NCBI GenBank assembly: GCA_021397835.1
Contig: JAJFZO010000407.1
Location: 1,860,001-1,924,000 of the forward strand
DNA from: Moringa oleifera
Lineage: Eukaryota > Streptophyta > Magnoliopsida > Brassicales > Moringaceae
Direction: 5' to 3'
DNA length: 64,000 nt
Positions 12,101 through 25,600 of this stretch are shown here, one piece after another. The notes under the pieces were generated by a model. That model did no database searches, was not told the DNA's origin, and was given only the letters and a program-made list of their open reading frames with translations. The stretch's first letter is position 1. The number at the start of each line of letters is the position of its first letter. The position numbers and the translations under genes are program-made.

Positions 12101-14968
12101 TCATCTACATTTTTAATATATGGTTGATAGTCAAACATGTGCTTTGGAGAGTTTGGTAGTTAACAGTCAGTTGGGTCTCAGCAGGTGCAGTGTCCAACCA
12201 GCTCGTTAAGTGAACAGCTAAGCAACTGTTAGGGTTTATCAAACATTCTCTCTTTGTGTGCATATGTATGTTGCACATGTATGTGTCAGTTGGCATACAT
12301 ATGCACATTTATCTGGACATGTGCCTGAGTGTAGATGTCCTGGGATCCATGAATTAGTAGTTCAACCTAATGCATGTAGACACCATTTTTGTAAACCTTG
12401 CTTGATATGTAACTAGTTTATGAGACAGTATATTCCCTGTGGCCTGCTGTCTAAATAAACACTTGTGACAACCCCACTGTAGCATGACAAAAAAATTTAG
12501 GTAAGTATTGTACCTTGCACGAGATGCATCCGGGCTATAAATGAGTCTACGCGTCCATGGAACACTCTCCGCTCTTCTTCCCACCATTTTGCCTTCTCTT
12601 CATCTGTTCCATCAATACCTTCACTGTTAATATTTCCCATTAGAAGCTTCCACACTCTATTAGTTTCATCATCTAAGTCAACCTTGGGCCGTGAGCGTCG
12701 TTTCTTCAGAGGATAGAATGGACCCTCAAAAGGCACAACAGCACCATCTCTTCTATAAAGAACAAGTGCATTTTGCTCTTGATCTCCCATTATATAAGGG
12801 ATAAGAGCATTCTGCTCACAATATGGAATGTGGTTAGTCTCTCTGTTGATGTCCAGCAGCTTTAATTGCTCACTGATTGCATCAACTGAAAACTCTTGCT
12901 TCCATAAAGCATCTGGGGCAGCAACTGCATCAAATGGATCAGATGAATTATAATTTACTACATGATGAACTAGATAGATCCTTGGCTAGGCCTGACTCCA
13001 GTTGGCTGTAAAACATACCTGATGATGGGGCAAAGAATTGGTGGTGATCATGAAGGATAATTTTCGGATGGATTTGCATTGCCTTTTCACTAGACAACAC
13101 TGGACTCATGTGGGAGTTCCTCTTCTTAGTTCGTTTCTTTCTTGCCAATGTTGCTTGCATCTCTGCAACAATGGCTTCCATGCTTGTATGAGGTCCATGT
13201 GAATTCTCAAATGCTTGCCTGTTACAACCTGGTACCGGTACTTGTGCACCTGGATAAGTTGAATAGATATTGCAGTCCGCAATTCCACTTAGGGAAGCTA
13301 AGTCTCTGACCTGTGTTGTGCCTCTGGATCCCTTTTTTGTTGATCCTTCTCTCTGATTGAAGCCTGTGACACACTCAAAAGTTTGTAGTTTATCCTCAGC
13401 ACCATCTCTTCCTGCTGCTCCAAGTGGAGCTGGCATGCCACTAGCATTTGGTGGAGTAGAAATCCAGTAGTTGGCTTTTGATGCAAATGGATCTGCTTTG
13501 GCATCACTGTGAGAGCATGTTATTTCTTGTCCAACAATATTCTTCTCAGCAGTTATTGATGCTGCACTAGCTTTGGTAGAGCATTGGCCCTTCTCAGTTC
13601 TCTTTTTCCTGTTAACTTTTGGAAATTGTATCCAAGACATTGTCTGGTATGCTTGTAAAATATTATACTGAATTCCAATAACATTTGTGCTGCTGGTGTG
13701 TTCTTGGCCAGTGGACCTAGAGTACTTTCTCTTTGATCTCCTTACTTGTCCTTCCTCAGTCAGAATGGTGCTGGTGCTGCCTTTATCAGTTGGACTTCCA
13801 GGTAATGTTTGAGTTTCAGTTGGCAACATGATTTGCAAACAGTTATCCTGGATATTATGAGCAGCCACTTGGCCTGCTTTGTTGTTTCCTTGGAAGTTGG
13901 CATCTCGTTTTCTTCTCCTGGGGGGATTGGTCTTGGTTGGGAGTGGTGTACTTGGTGCTTGTCCTTCAGGTAAAAAAATGTACTCTTTCAATGTTGGGTT
14001 CACAGTGAGGGAGAACTCATCAGCAATGCCTACTTGTCTGTCCTCTATCATCACTTCAATATCTATAAGCTGCATAGTTGATGTTGATTGACTTTCTTTG
14101 TCACAGCAGTCTTGCGCCTGTGGTTCTGTATGTAGGTTCAAAGTTGACTTGCATGCAGAGTTTTCATCTCCAGGTTCTGCTGTGTCAAAATGTAAGGCCC
14201 TTCTGGTTGACTTCTTGGTCTGCTCAAGTGTTTTCAGATCAGATGATTCTCCACTAACTACTGCTGGCAAAGGTGTTGAGTCCTTGTCAACTCTTTTCTT
14301 TCGGACGTACTTCCTCTTACCTGTTGGATTCTTTTCAGAAGCAGCTGGCTTTGGCGTTGTTGGCTTTTGTGTCCTCCTGGGTTTGCCTTCAGTGATTACC
14401 TTTGGTCTATGCTTTTTTCTCTTTGGTTTTTGCTGTGGTGTTTTGTTTAGCTCAACATCCTGTGTGTGTCCCTTGTCAGGATTGTGATTCTCCTTAGATG
14501 CTGTGGAAGCAGCAACAAGTGATGAATGTCCAGCAGGCTCTGGGAGTTCCTTATTGCTGTGTAATCCTTCAAAGCTATGATTTGTGGCAGCAGCTTCGTT
14601 CCTCTGCTTATCAGTTTCCCGGTTTGTTCCTTCTTCTGTGAATATATTTTGTGTTTCAGAAAGTTGGTTGCCCTCTACTCTCATCGCCTTCTCTGGTGTT
14701 ATAGGAGCAAAATCCAAGATCATCTTCTGAGGCATTTTGTTGAACATTGTCTCTGGAGGGAAATTAAGATCATAGGAATGTTGCTGAGGATTGGAGAGTT
14801 TGTCTGTAGAGCACAGTTATGATGTTTCAGGTCAATCATGCAGACGGAACCCAAAAAATAATAATAATAATAATAATCTAAAAGCCCAGAGATAGATGAA
14901 AAAAGAAAAAAGTATAAAAGTTCTCATGCAAATAATTGGGGAAAAATAGTCTCCATGATAAACCCACA

Positions 14969-15013
<45 letters not shown>

Positions 15014-15627
15014 GCGTGTGAAGGTTGTTTGAACTGAAAATAAAACAAACTGTAACAAGGTAAGCCTTAGAAGCAAATTTGATTTTGCTTACCCTGGGAA
15101 TTTTCTAGAGGGCCATTGCTAGCAGTCCATATGTTTGATCTGAGTGAGAAATCTGGCTTCATGTATGGGAAAGCTACTGAGCTGGACTCCATCCGACTTC
15201 CATCAATCTGAGAATATGAATTGGAAAAGCAGGGACCTTTAGCTGTGCTATCACTCCCCACTACAGATGCTACTGAGGCTGCATCTGCCAGAGCCAGGAG
15301 ATCTCCAAAACGAACATTATCAAGACCAGACAAGACATCCATGGAGAACTCTCTGCATGTACCAATATTATCAGTTGCAGTGCCATTTTTCCAGTTGTGA
15401 GGGCAATAAGTGGAGGTGAGACATGCAGCTATCTTGTTACTTTGAGTTTCTGGAGGAAAGCCAGGTGGGCATTCCTCTGATTCCAACCAATTTCCTTGTT
15501 CTGGCTGATGTTCTTGCCTCTCTGGGTAGATCGGTGGCTGCTCTGGCAGAATGGGCTTGTAGGGGGTATTGGGAATCCAAGAACCTTGAATTTCAGTCTC
15601 ATCTTGTGATTGTGCGCTTATTTCCAT
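6172..15627 (-). CDS. ROS1: ROS1/DEMETER-like 5-methylcytosine DNA glycosylase
   Basis: A bifunctional DNA glycosylase/AP lyase of the ROS1/DME family, which excises 5-methylcytosine in active DNA demethylation in the nucleus. Nineteen exons: 15627-15093, 14803-13019, 12924-12514, 11558-11468, 11380-9925, 9815-9736, 9591-9507, 9433-9342, 9259-9191, 9065-9029, 8910-8828, 8391-7918, 7549-7513, 7420-7363, 7196-7057, 6970-6905, 6799-6685, 6607-6569, 6296-6172. They join in frame to 1925 aa. N-terminus: GSWIPNTPYKP, FGDLLALADAAS and a Lys-rich stretch (KPKRKKHRPKV). Glycosylase domain: RMHLVQ-GDRRFSPWKGS, helix-hairpin-helix LLSIRGLGLKS with Lys near 1465, and PVDTNVGR with catalytic Asp near 1483. 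A 4Fe-4S cluster uses Cys near 1550, 1557, 1560 and 1566. The C-terminal part has a permuted CXXC (LCDENTCFSC) and the RRM-like end RPLIARLHFPASKL. VDLDDETNRVWKLLM and the N-terminal block favour the ROS1 clade over DME. Exon 3 could instead start at 12957 (see findings). Confidence 0.95.
14973..15013. repeat. (CT)n microsatellite
   Basis: About 19 uninterrupted CT units in the first coding intron (14804-15092) of the ROS1-like gene. An AAT run lies nearby at about 14861-14876. Both are likely length-polymorphic. Confidence 0.9.
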
Positions 15628-16410
15628 TGCTTGGCTTGAGAACCTCCTTTAAATTTGTAAACTTTTCTTCTCTCTTAGGTGTTACAATCATTCAGGCAAG
15701 AGCTGTTCTGCAGCTTGCTTGGCAACATCCCCTTATCTCATGAAGGACAGATGTAGATGTAACCCGGAGTCATACTGAGAAATCCTTCAGCCTCATTTTA
15801 TGAAACTATCCTGCCAAAAGAAAAAAAGAAAATTACTGGGTAAAAAGAGGGACTCAGGAAAGCAATTTGAGAGCAGAGTACCCAGATTGAGAGCAAACTA
15901 TATTTATGAAACCTACTCCCCTTTCCCCAAATCATAAAGGAACGAATGCTTCAGTTTCCCATCTTAGAAAATTTGAAACTGTCAAAGACAGTTCTTGTAA
16001 TGACAGATCTCTCTCATAAGCCCCTAACCGCTCTTTGATGATAAGAACAGTGAAGAGTTGAGCCAAAAGGCTATGAAATCAATTATGTGAATTCTCTTTG
16101 TTATCATGTTTAATTCTAATGGGCGAAAGATTGCAACAACAGAAGTAAGATGAGCCCCTTCCCCTTCCCCCACCCCCTGGATTCTCTCAGTAATCTCTCT
16201 AAAGATGGTGCCACTTTAATCTCTTCAGTTGCTGGTTTCTTTGAACAGATAATAAACTAACAATCAAAAATAATCAACAAAAGCTTGAAAATTTGTAAAT
16301 CAACTGAGTTACCGAAGAAATGAGTCAATGCCGGAGATCTGGTTCAGTCACTTGGTGGCCGAGAAAGTGAAAATGAAAGTCTCTCGGAAGTGAGAGAAAG
16401 CGAGAAAAAG
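15628..16410 (-). other. 5' leader of ROS1-like gene with a 502-bp intron
   Basis: On the minus strand a pyrimidine tract ends in TTTTGGCAG at 15811, giving leader exon 15810-15628. A donor CTTCG/GTAACT at 16313/16312 ends a first non-coding exon of roughly 16313-16405. The leader intron is therefore 15811-16312. Inferred from splice signals and the TATA box just upstream. Confidence 0.55.
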
Positions 16411-16432
16411 AATCCAAACAGAAAGACTGGTG

Positions 16433-16444
16433 CTTTTATATATA
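16433..16444 (-). promoter_or_regulatory. TATA box of ROS1-like gene
   Basis: The minus strand reads TATATATAAAAGC, about 30 bp before the predicted first leader exon and next to a run of TA dinucleotides. Its position relative to the splice-predicted leader supports it. Confidence 0.55.
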
Positions 16445-16449
16445 CACAT

Positions 16450-19400
16450 ATATATGTGGAGAGAGAGAGAAAGAAAGAAAGCTCTTTAAACTGATAACTC
16501 CTTTTCCCGGTAAGCAACTTTAGTTGTATACATCCATGACATGTCCTTGTAAAATAATTTAATATTTTCGCTACTCTACATGCTAACGTGAAGTGGATAT
16601 CAGTTGCAATAAATCGGACTGTGTGTATGTCTTTTTTGGGTATTCCAATTGTAGTGAGGGGCATTATTGTCCAGATGGGCTGACCAATGACCACGGCTTG
16701 TGAAGCGTCAAGGCAGGGCTCAAACACGTGACCAAACTGAAACTCCAAGGCTTACGTGGCGACACAATCTTGACACTTGGCACGTGAGAGCGTGTCAAAA
16801 GTCACTATTAGGGTTCGGTTTGACGCCATCAACTCGCCGTGAGGGTTGGCGATGCCTTCGAGGGGGGTTGCCCTCTGTTTATTTGTTCTCATCTGTCGTT
16901 CAGTACTGTTGGAAGTGGGGCCCTCGGTTACGCCGTTAATGGTCCCGTCTTTAATGGTTTCAGTAATGCGCGCTTCACTAATGGAAAGTTAATAGGCCCC
17001 TCTGCCCACGGTGGCAGAAATTATGATTTCTTGATTTTTGTTTTCTGGTACTAATAGCAATGCAAACTGCAGGTCGTTTCGCGAATATAATTAATAAAAA
17101 AACACAATAGATAATTAAAAATATTTTCACCAAATTTAGTTAAAAATTATGAATGAAATATGAAAAAAATTATTGATATATAAATTTTTTTATTGAAATG
17201 AATTTTAAATTTATTTTTTTAATATATAAAAATAATTTATTATATTTAATATATATAGGTATTCAGAAAAAACTGCATGAAAATAATATTTTATGTTTTA
17301 ATTATCAAAAGTACTCATGTATCGTCATGTGGATATACAAATCAATTATGATTTTAAAATGGCTTGCAAATTTTATGTTTAGTTTAATATATTAATTAGA
17401 ATTATTATAAATTTAATTTTTTTAATTTAATTTAAATTTTATTTTATTAATAATTAAAAAATTATAAATACTTTTATTAATTAAAAATTTCTAAAATTTA
17501 ATTTAAATAAATTATGTGTTTTATTTTAAATTTATGCATCAATTTTAAATGACTTATGAGTTATTTTTATAAATTTTTTAAAGTTTTGAAAATATTAAAA
17601 TTAAAAATATATATTTAATACTCAAAATTTAAAAATTATTTATAACGATATTTTAAATATTTTTTGATAATTGTAAAAAAGTTTCAAATCAAAATTCCTT
17701 TTACAAAATCTAGTCCCTCTAAAAAAATTAAAATTATAATGAAAATTGTACCTAATTAAAACATTAAAAATACAATTGATCCAATTTATTGAAAATATAA
17801 AAAAAATGAGTATAATTAAACTTCTTTTATGCTTACCTTAAGTTTCAATTATTTATGTAAAAAAAAATTTTAGAAGCATACCTCTCATGCAATGCATATG
17901 ATAATACCTTAGCTAGTTTTGAATCTTCTTAACCTAAGCGACTAGATTTACAAAGTGAAATTGTTCCTCGTGTTTATAAATTGATCTATTAATTTCTTTG
18001 ATAGTCGATGTCACAGTGTTCCTTTATACATCAAATTATAAGTATAAAAAACCATATCTTTTTTAAACTTGAAAACAATTGAAATAATCTTTTATTATAT
18101 TTTAAAAATGATTAATAACATTTTAACTTATGATACTCTTTTATTTCTAGGGTGTTAAAGCATGGACTTAACGTCAAGTCAGTTACACAAATTTTAGGTA
18201 TATCTTAATCACCCGAAATACTTTTTAGAGTGAATAAGGATAAAATCGTGAGTATGTGTCAATCTTGACTAGTGTAAAAGTAAATAAATATCTTGTATGA
18301 TTTCGACACAAAATTTCATAAGTATCGATGTGCCTAAACTTTTGAGTCGACGATATTTTCTAATTTTTGGGATCTCAAGAGACGGACTCAATCTTACGTT
18401 AACTATACATCTACTAATAAGATATCATATAAAATTTAAACACATTTTAATTATGTAAAATATTATTTTTAAGTGAATAAGATTAAATTCATATAATATG
18501 CGAATAATATTTTATGTAGTTTCGATCTCATAATTGATCGAGACTGCATGATACATATGAAAAATATGAAAATATCGATAAAAAATAATATTTTTATCTT
18601 AATTTGACATTCAGTGAAATCCTTTATAAAAATTTGAGTTTTTAACTTATCAACATAAAACATATTAATCAGTGTTATTTAATTATAAATATATTTATGT
18701 TAAAATTATAATTATTATAAATATATTTTATTAATAAATAATACATTATTGTTTTAAATATTGGAAAGAAAGTGGAGATAGCAACAAAATAGGGTTTCAC
18801 CCAATTGAGACCGAATAAAGTCAAGAAGAAGCCAAGTTAGGCTGCCCTAAGGAGCGGCAACAAGCTAACAACACATGAGCGGATCTCATGCAAGCGGTGG
18901 CGTACCAATTCCCTCTACTTTTTCTATTTCTATAGCTGCTTGGCCGTACAGTTTTGTCGGTTCACAATCACCGTTCTCGTGACTCTGTGAGCCTCTTTTT
19001 AGGGAATCTTATCCCTTGCCGTCTTTTACCGTATATATTCTGTTTCAGCTTCCTGATACAGTCACTGGCGGCCAAACCCTTCTATGCATGCGGCGACCCT
19101 GCCGTGGAGAAACGTGGCGGCTCACTCCTTTCTTGGCCGTCTTCCATTGGCTGGTTTGCTTTAATAACTCTGGTGCACAGCAGCTTTGTCTACTCAGCTG
19201 TCACTTCTGTGCAATTTGGGAGTCTCTCAATGTCACTGCTCGAGTGTCCTTTGCAGGGCTCCACTATCTCTTACTTTATTGTAAAATTTTTCCTATTATG
19301 GGTACAGGAAATTTATATTTTATTTATTTATTTTGATAAAATTCAAAATTTAATTAAATTTTATAAGATTTTCTCTACCTTCACTTATTTTATTACGGGT

Positions 19401-20940
19401 GTTTTAAATAGAAAAATTGAAAAGGGTTATTGTCAAACTTCAGTTTAATCCTTTACAGTTTTCCGTAAATTTTGTCTAACATGAGTAATTAATTTTTAAA
19501 ATAAAATTTATTATGAAAAAATGTATTTTTATTTAAGATAATGTTTCGATACTTTTATAAGAATAAAGTTTACAATTTTTTAAATTTAAGTACGAGGTTG
19601 CAAAGAAAGTCGTTGACAATAGTTATAACAGTTGGAATAATCGTTATAACATTTATCGAATCTCGTTACTTTATATTTTAGTGCTGCGGGTTTTTCAACA
19701 AAAACTTTTTAGTTTGTGATTGACATGTGTTACGTTGTCGATATTTAAATTTTTTTATTATAATTTATTTAAAATAAATAATATTTAAAATTTTAAGAAT
19801 AAATTTAATATTAATTTATTAATTTAATTTAAATTAAATATTATTAAAAAAATTAAAATTAATTACATAAAAAAACATGTATTTTATTTATAATTTTAAA
19901 TTAAAATTTATAAAATATTATATTTATTTGAAACTCACGTTTTTAATAATTTCATAGATATTAAATCTCTAAGTTAATTATGAAAGTGTAATGGTAAAGC
20001 ATTAAGCCAAATCCTCGTATCTCTTAACTTAATTTAAAATTTAGCTAAATTAAGTGCAAATTGGTTAACCTTCCTTGACTTGTGACTAAAGGAGCACAAA
20101 TCAAAATTAGAGGTAAGGTGAGGTAAGGTGATTGATGTCTAAACATAGGCTGCGTTCCTCATTCATCGTTTCTTGGCCTATTGAATTTCTTGAATGATTA
20201 TTGAACAATTTAATTCAACCATGATGAATCTAGTACCAGCTTATTTGGAAGTCTTCGATCCAAATTTGATAATTAACAATTCACCTTGCATAGGAGACCT
20301 TACCCTTGTTGCTTCAAAAATGGCATAAAAATGAACTTGTCCATTCTCATTTTGTTTTACCATCTCGAGATTGGCCAATCTATACATTTATTTGAATGAA
20401 ATATCAAAATTTAGTTTAATGGCTCTTGTAGGTGGTGGTTCCCATCGCTAGTGATGGATAACTGGTAGAGTTTGAGGCAACCGGTCATATTGAGCTTTTG
20501 TTATTCTTAAAATATCTCACACTAAAGCATAGGGTAGCTTATAGATCTGATTATGAAGAACCTCATATCTATTAAACCATAAGCTTTGACTAGTGTATAG
20601 AAATTTTGAGGTTACCACAACTGTGCATGTGGCCAATGATATCTTCCCATGTCAAACTATTACTTGAACATATGTCAAGGTACTAGCTAATGTTGGAGTC
20701 CAACACATGCCACACCTACTTACTATAGCAATAACTAAATAAAGCATGGTACACTAATTTAAATAAGCAGCCATAAACATAACATATATGGTCTATATGG
20801 ATTCCTTTTTGTGAAAGGACTGTTGACACTAGGAGAAAGCCATGTACTATGTGCCATGCAAATTCTTTAGTGGCTAGAACGACTATAGCTTGCCAAATTA
20901 AATTTTCATAAGTTGTCTCTCATATGAAAGGTTGGCAAAT
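16450..20940. other. AT-rich intergenic DNA with a GC-richer island
   Basis: From 16450 to 17050 base composition is ordinary, and this is probably distal ROS1-like promoter. From about 17060 the DNA is very AT-rich with no coding segment. An island of normal composition at about 18776-19290 stands out. It has open frames on the plus strand but no family resemblance and no clear exon structure. I do not recognise it; it may be a gene relic or promoter fragment. Confidence 0.5.
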
Positions 20941-20949
20941 CCTTTTTCA

Positions 20950-22660
20950 GCATGCAACGAGCCAGATAATATCTTGATTTAACTGAGTAGAGCCCAAAAA
21001 TATATTACCAGGCCAAATAAGTTTGTCTTCCATTAGCGTGGAACTAAGAGGAATACTAAGAGTGACATGAGCTTCCTCTGAGGAAAATATCTCCTACACA
21101 GACCTTATGCACCACTCTTTTTATCTACAACAAACAAGTTATGAATAAAGAATCTAGTATGAGGGATTTATGATCTTCTTGAAGCATGATCATCTTGCAC
21201 TCTTGGGATCTAACGATTAATCTAGACATTTATGGTTTTGCGTCTTCCACCTTTCATCGGGCGATCTAGTTGATAACATCTCTGCCTCAAAGGAGGCTTC
21301 ACCAAATGAAAGGATCTCTTCACTTTCAGTCGACTCTGTGTGCTGAGCAAAATAAGAAATACTATGCATTATTATCCACCACTATTTGGCCGATATTGAA
21401 GGATTTTAGATCATTGAAACCTAATCTTCTTGCATATTTGGGTGAATACAACAAACTCTATTGCATCCAATGAATCTTTTTAACTATCCTTTTGTTTTTC
21501 TACCAAAAACTAGCCTCCAACTATATTAGAGTTCATAGGGAAGAGATTTAAGAAGCAAGAAATAACTCATGATGTAGTTTGGGATCGCTTGCACTATAAC
21601 ATATATGAGGACTTCTTATTATGCCTGAGAAAGGAATTTGACATTCTAGCTTCTAATACCCCATGAAATTGATAACCTTCAATAGATTCTCTTCGATACA
21701 AGCCTTTCAAAGATATAATCTGACCATAAGAAGAGCTATTGATTATGATTAAGTATGATACAAAGGTTACACATTCCATCACCGACTTGATCCATTGATT
21801 TGGAAATCCTATTCGTATTATTACTGCCTCTAAGTAAGACCATTGGATGCAATCATAAGCCTTACTCATATCAAGCTTAAAAGCAAGTTGTCTTTTTTCA
21901 CCTTGTTTCCTTTTCCTCATGGAATGCAATATCTCATAGGCTACTATGGCATTATCAAACATCATATGACCTTTGATGAAGCTCATTGGTTACGGCTGAT
22001 GATATTGAGTAACACTCCTTGAAGCCTATTAATTAGAACTTTGGAGATCAGTTTATGAGCGATGTTGTATAGGGTTATCGACCAAAATTTCTTAGAAGAA
22101 GTCAAATTTTCAATTTTTGAAATAAGACAAATGGTAGTATAGTTGATCTTTACTCATGGGTCATAATTGAGAAATTACAGAATCAGGGTTATGATATGTG
22201 GATCCACTAGATGCCAATGTTTACTATAGAAATATCTATTCATACCATGTGGCCTTGAGGTCTTAGATGGATCAATATGAGATAATGTTTTAGACACTTC
22301 GATCGCTTTGTAGGTTTTATAGAGGACCTCCATCATACTACTAGATAATTTGCATGAAATATTTTGGCACATCTATCAATGCCTAATGGAGAAGATGAAA
22401 GGAATATGTCAAAGAAATAAGCCTAGAACATTTTGCTGTTTATTGCTTATATGACACCTACTTGCCTTGGATATTTAAGATTCGTGAGATCTGATTATTT
22501 TTGCTCCTGAAAGATGCGATATAATGAAAGTAACATGTATTATTATCATCCTTGTTAAGCCAAAAACTTTGGGATCTCTATTTTCAGTATATTTTTTCTT
22601 GATGATATAGATCATTTAATCTTTGTTGACAGCTTGCAAAATCAATTGACCATCTACAAT
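20950..22660 (-). mobile_element. Degenerate LINE (non-LTR retrotransposon) relic
   Basis: Minus-strand fragments follow the order of a plant LINE ORF2, broken by stops and frameshifts. Near 22460-22640 is a pre-RT segment. At 22175-22372 is reverse-transcriptase N-terminus (DPSKTSRPHGMNRYFY, compare the usual P-x-KAPGPDGM). At 21594-21986 are RT fingers and palm (SFIKGHMMFDNAIVAYEIL, FKLDMSKAYD). At about 21350-21470 is LGFNDLKSFN. Near 21010-21100 is a zf-RVT-like part (LSIPLSS, EDKLIWPGN). No intact reading frame remains, and I could not find its ends or target-site duplication. Confidence 0.8.
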
Positions 22661-25600
22661 TCTCCCTATTTGATATCTTTTAAGTCAGAAGCTTCTATTG
22701 ATTAGCTATATTCTTATGTAGGTTGTCGTTGTTGCTCTCGTTCCATTTATGGATGTCAAAGGTACATCATTGCAATTTTTTATTTAATTGAAATACAAAT
22801 TCGATCGTAGTGTGACCTCAAGATAGAAGACACATCGATTCTTTTCAAAATTTTGAAATAAACAACTAAGAAAACTCTTTAACAATCTTTATAAAATTCA
22901 AACTTTTAGAAATAATGTTATTATTATAAATTAAAATATTTAATTCAAAAAGATAAACATGTTGGATGAGAAATTTTCTATATTTATAGAACACGATAGA
23001 CTCTAATGACATGGAACCAATGTAAAATTTATTGAAAAATCAATATGAAATCCCAATTTAAGCTAAAACGTAGCCAATGATGCCTGTGGCCTTGCATTTG
23101 TTACCTTCTCTAAAATCATGATATTATAACTACTTATATTCCTTTAATCAAAATTTAAATCCAAAATTGTTTGCTTTAATAAAAATAATTTAATTAAAAA
23201 TTTAAGCAACTTGCCTTGACTATAATAAATCAATGAGTTTATACATCTTTATATAAATGCTAAAACCACCAAAATTTACTAAAATCATTAGTAATTCCTA
23301 ATTGTTCAAAACAAAAATCTAACAGAATTATATACCTATTATAAATTTGCTCTAAAAAATATATAAAATATTTTCAAGAGTCAAGAGATGCGATACTTTT
23401 TTTTTCAAAATTGCAAGGAAGTATATATATAACTTCTAAACTCAACTCGCTTTTTAGTTTAATATATTAATTAGATTAATTATATATTTATTTTTTAATT
23501 TAATTTAAATTAAATTTTGTTTAAATGATTATGAAAAATTAAAAATATTTTTGTCATTAAAATGCTTAAAAATAATTTAAATAAATTTTGAAGTTCATTT
23601 CAATTTTATTCCTCAAGTTTGAACAATTTTAACTAAAAAATATATTTTTTATAAATTTTTAAAATTTTTGATAGTATAATCTTTTAAAATATATTACTAT
23701 GACTTAAAAAATATTTAATTTTTTTACAATGATGACTTAAAAATTTTTTTATATACAAAATTTTTAAATCAAAATTTATGATAAAATCTTTAATTTTAAT
23801 AATTTTATTTTTAATTAGCAAAAAAATAATTTAATTTAAATTATAATATTATATATGTAAATAAGTTCATCTATATTTTAAAATATGAATATAAATTTAA
23901 TATAATTGATATTAAATACCTAAACTGCCCATTTCACTCTGTCAATTTGCCTCCGTACAAAAGTATAGTTCGGTCTAGAGCGACGTCAAGCTAAGGCAGC
24001 ATTTAATGTGGAGAATGCAACCTTTTACTATTTTGCCGTTGTAATGTTCACAACCCTGATTTGACATTCTAAAAGTATTTTTTTATTATTTTTATGAAAA
24101 GGCCAATCATTTCAATATAATTGGGGTGGAATTCGAGATTGATATTTATCCGTAAAAGGAAAAAAATCGCCCTGTTTCTTAATTCTTTTTTGGTAATTGA
24201 TAAAAATTAAGCCGATCACAATTTTGTTCCTGTTGTCGTATGTTTTTATATTTGTTTTTGTTGATTATAAATTTTTTTATATTATCAAGAATAAATTTAA
24301 ATATTTTTTAAAAATTTAAACGTTTGAATCAAGTTAGTGAATTTAAAATAATAATAACAAAAAAACAAATAAAAAATAAAAAGTCCATTATAATTATTAT
24401 TTATAGGCATATTAAAGGGTTTTCACATATTTCAATTTGATATAGCTATCTATAGTCATGCTCTAAATTATTTGATATATAAAGTTGAGATTTTATTATT
24501 CAATGTAGAGTATTAGTCAGAATTTTTATTTATTACATCATAAAATTTATTACAGAATTAGGACGTCAAAAAAGTATTTTTATAGTTTATTACATTATTA
24601 TAAAAATAAATAAATAATAAATAATTTATTTTATTAAATTACATCAAATAATTTTTAAAAATTCAATATTACTTATACTAGTAAAGAATTTTAATCTTTA
24701 TGATTATGTATTTGATTGAATAAGCATTTTACATCAGAAAATGCTCAATTAGGTCTCGAAAAATCATGTTGAATTTGTACAAGGTAAAGCACTAGTGTCT
24801 ACTTAAGACAGTAATTTATTACATTACTATTAAAATTAAAATAATAAAAATATATTTTTATAATTTATTACATTAATATAATAAATAAAAAGTAATAATT
24901 TATCTTGTTAAATTGTAATGCGTTCATACATTTTCAAAAGCTCATGGCAACTTAAATTAGTAAAAACTATTAATTATTATAATATTATTATTTAATTAAT
25001 TAACTAAATTCTTTATATTAAAAAATTATTTGATTAGATCTCAAAAAATCATGTTCGATATGTTTAAATAAGGTGTTTAATCTTTGACGTATTCATTCCA
25101 AACAAAAAAAATCTTTTCAAGAAATTATTTTTGATTTGCATTGTGTTAATTATTGGGCCTAACTTTGTTTTTCACCGAGTCTTTCTTACAGGCTTTTTAC
25201 TTTGAGATAGAGCGAGCATAGGTCTTTGGGTTAAGTAGTATTCTTGAGCTAGGTTTAAGGGTTTGGTTATTTTTGAGATATTTTGCTTATTATATATATA
25301 TATATATATACATATAAAGTTTGCAAAACTTGTTTTAACAATAAAATTATTTGTATTAGTATAGAGTATCATAATTCATCTTTCATCATAAGAAAAATGT
25401 AATTAAAATATCATTTAGAAGGGTAACAAGCAATTTGAACCTTTCAATTGAATTTTGTATTGTGATCCACGAATGAGAAATAAGTGGGCTTGACTTTACA
25501 AAATCTTTGGACCTAGTCATTGGACTAACTATGAGATTGGTTAAGCATTACGTGTGAGAAACAACAGAGTTTCATACGGATGAAAAAAATAATAATTTAA

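Noticed and set aside
9914..14487. Several plus-strand open frames antisense to ROS1-like exons
   Set aside because: They are shadows of long coding exons on the other strand and resemble no protein family.
16344..16748. 134-codon minus-strand open frame upstream of the ROS1-like gene
   Set aside because: It overlaps the predicted leader exon and TATA box; the sequence is low-complexity and unlike any protein.
18954..19448. Plus-strand open frame of 164 codons
   Set aside because: No recognisable domain; the last third runs into AT-rich DNA. Kept only as an unexplained island.
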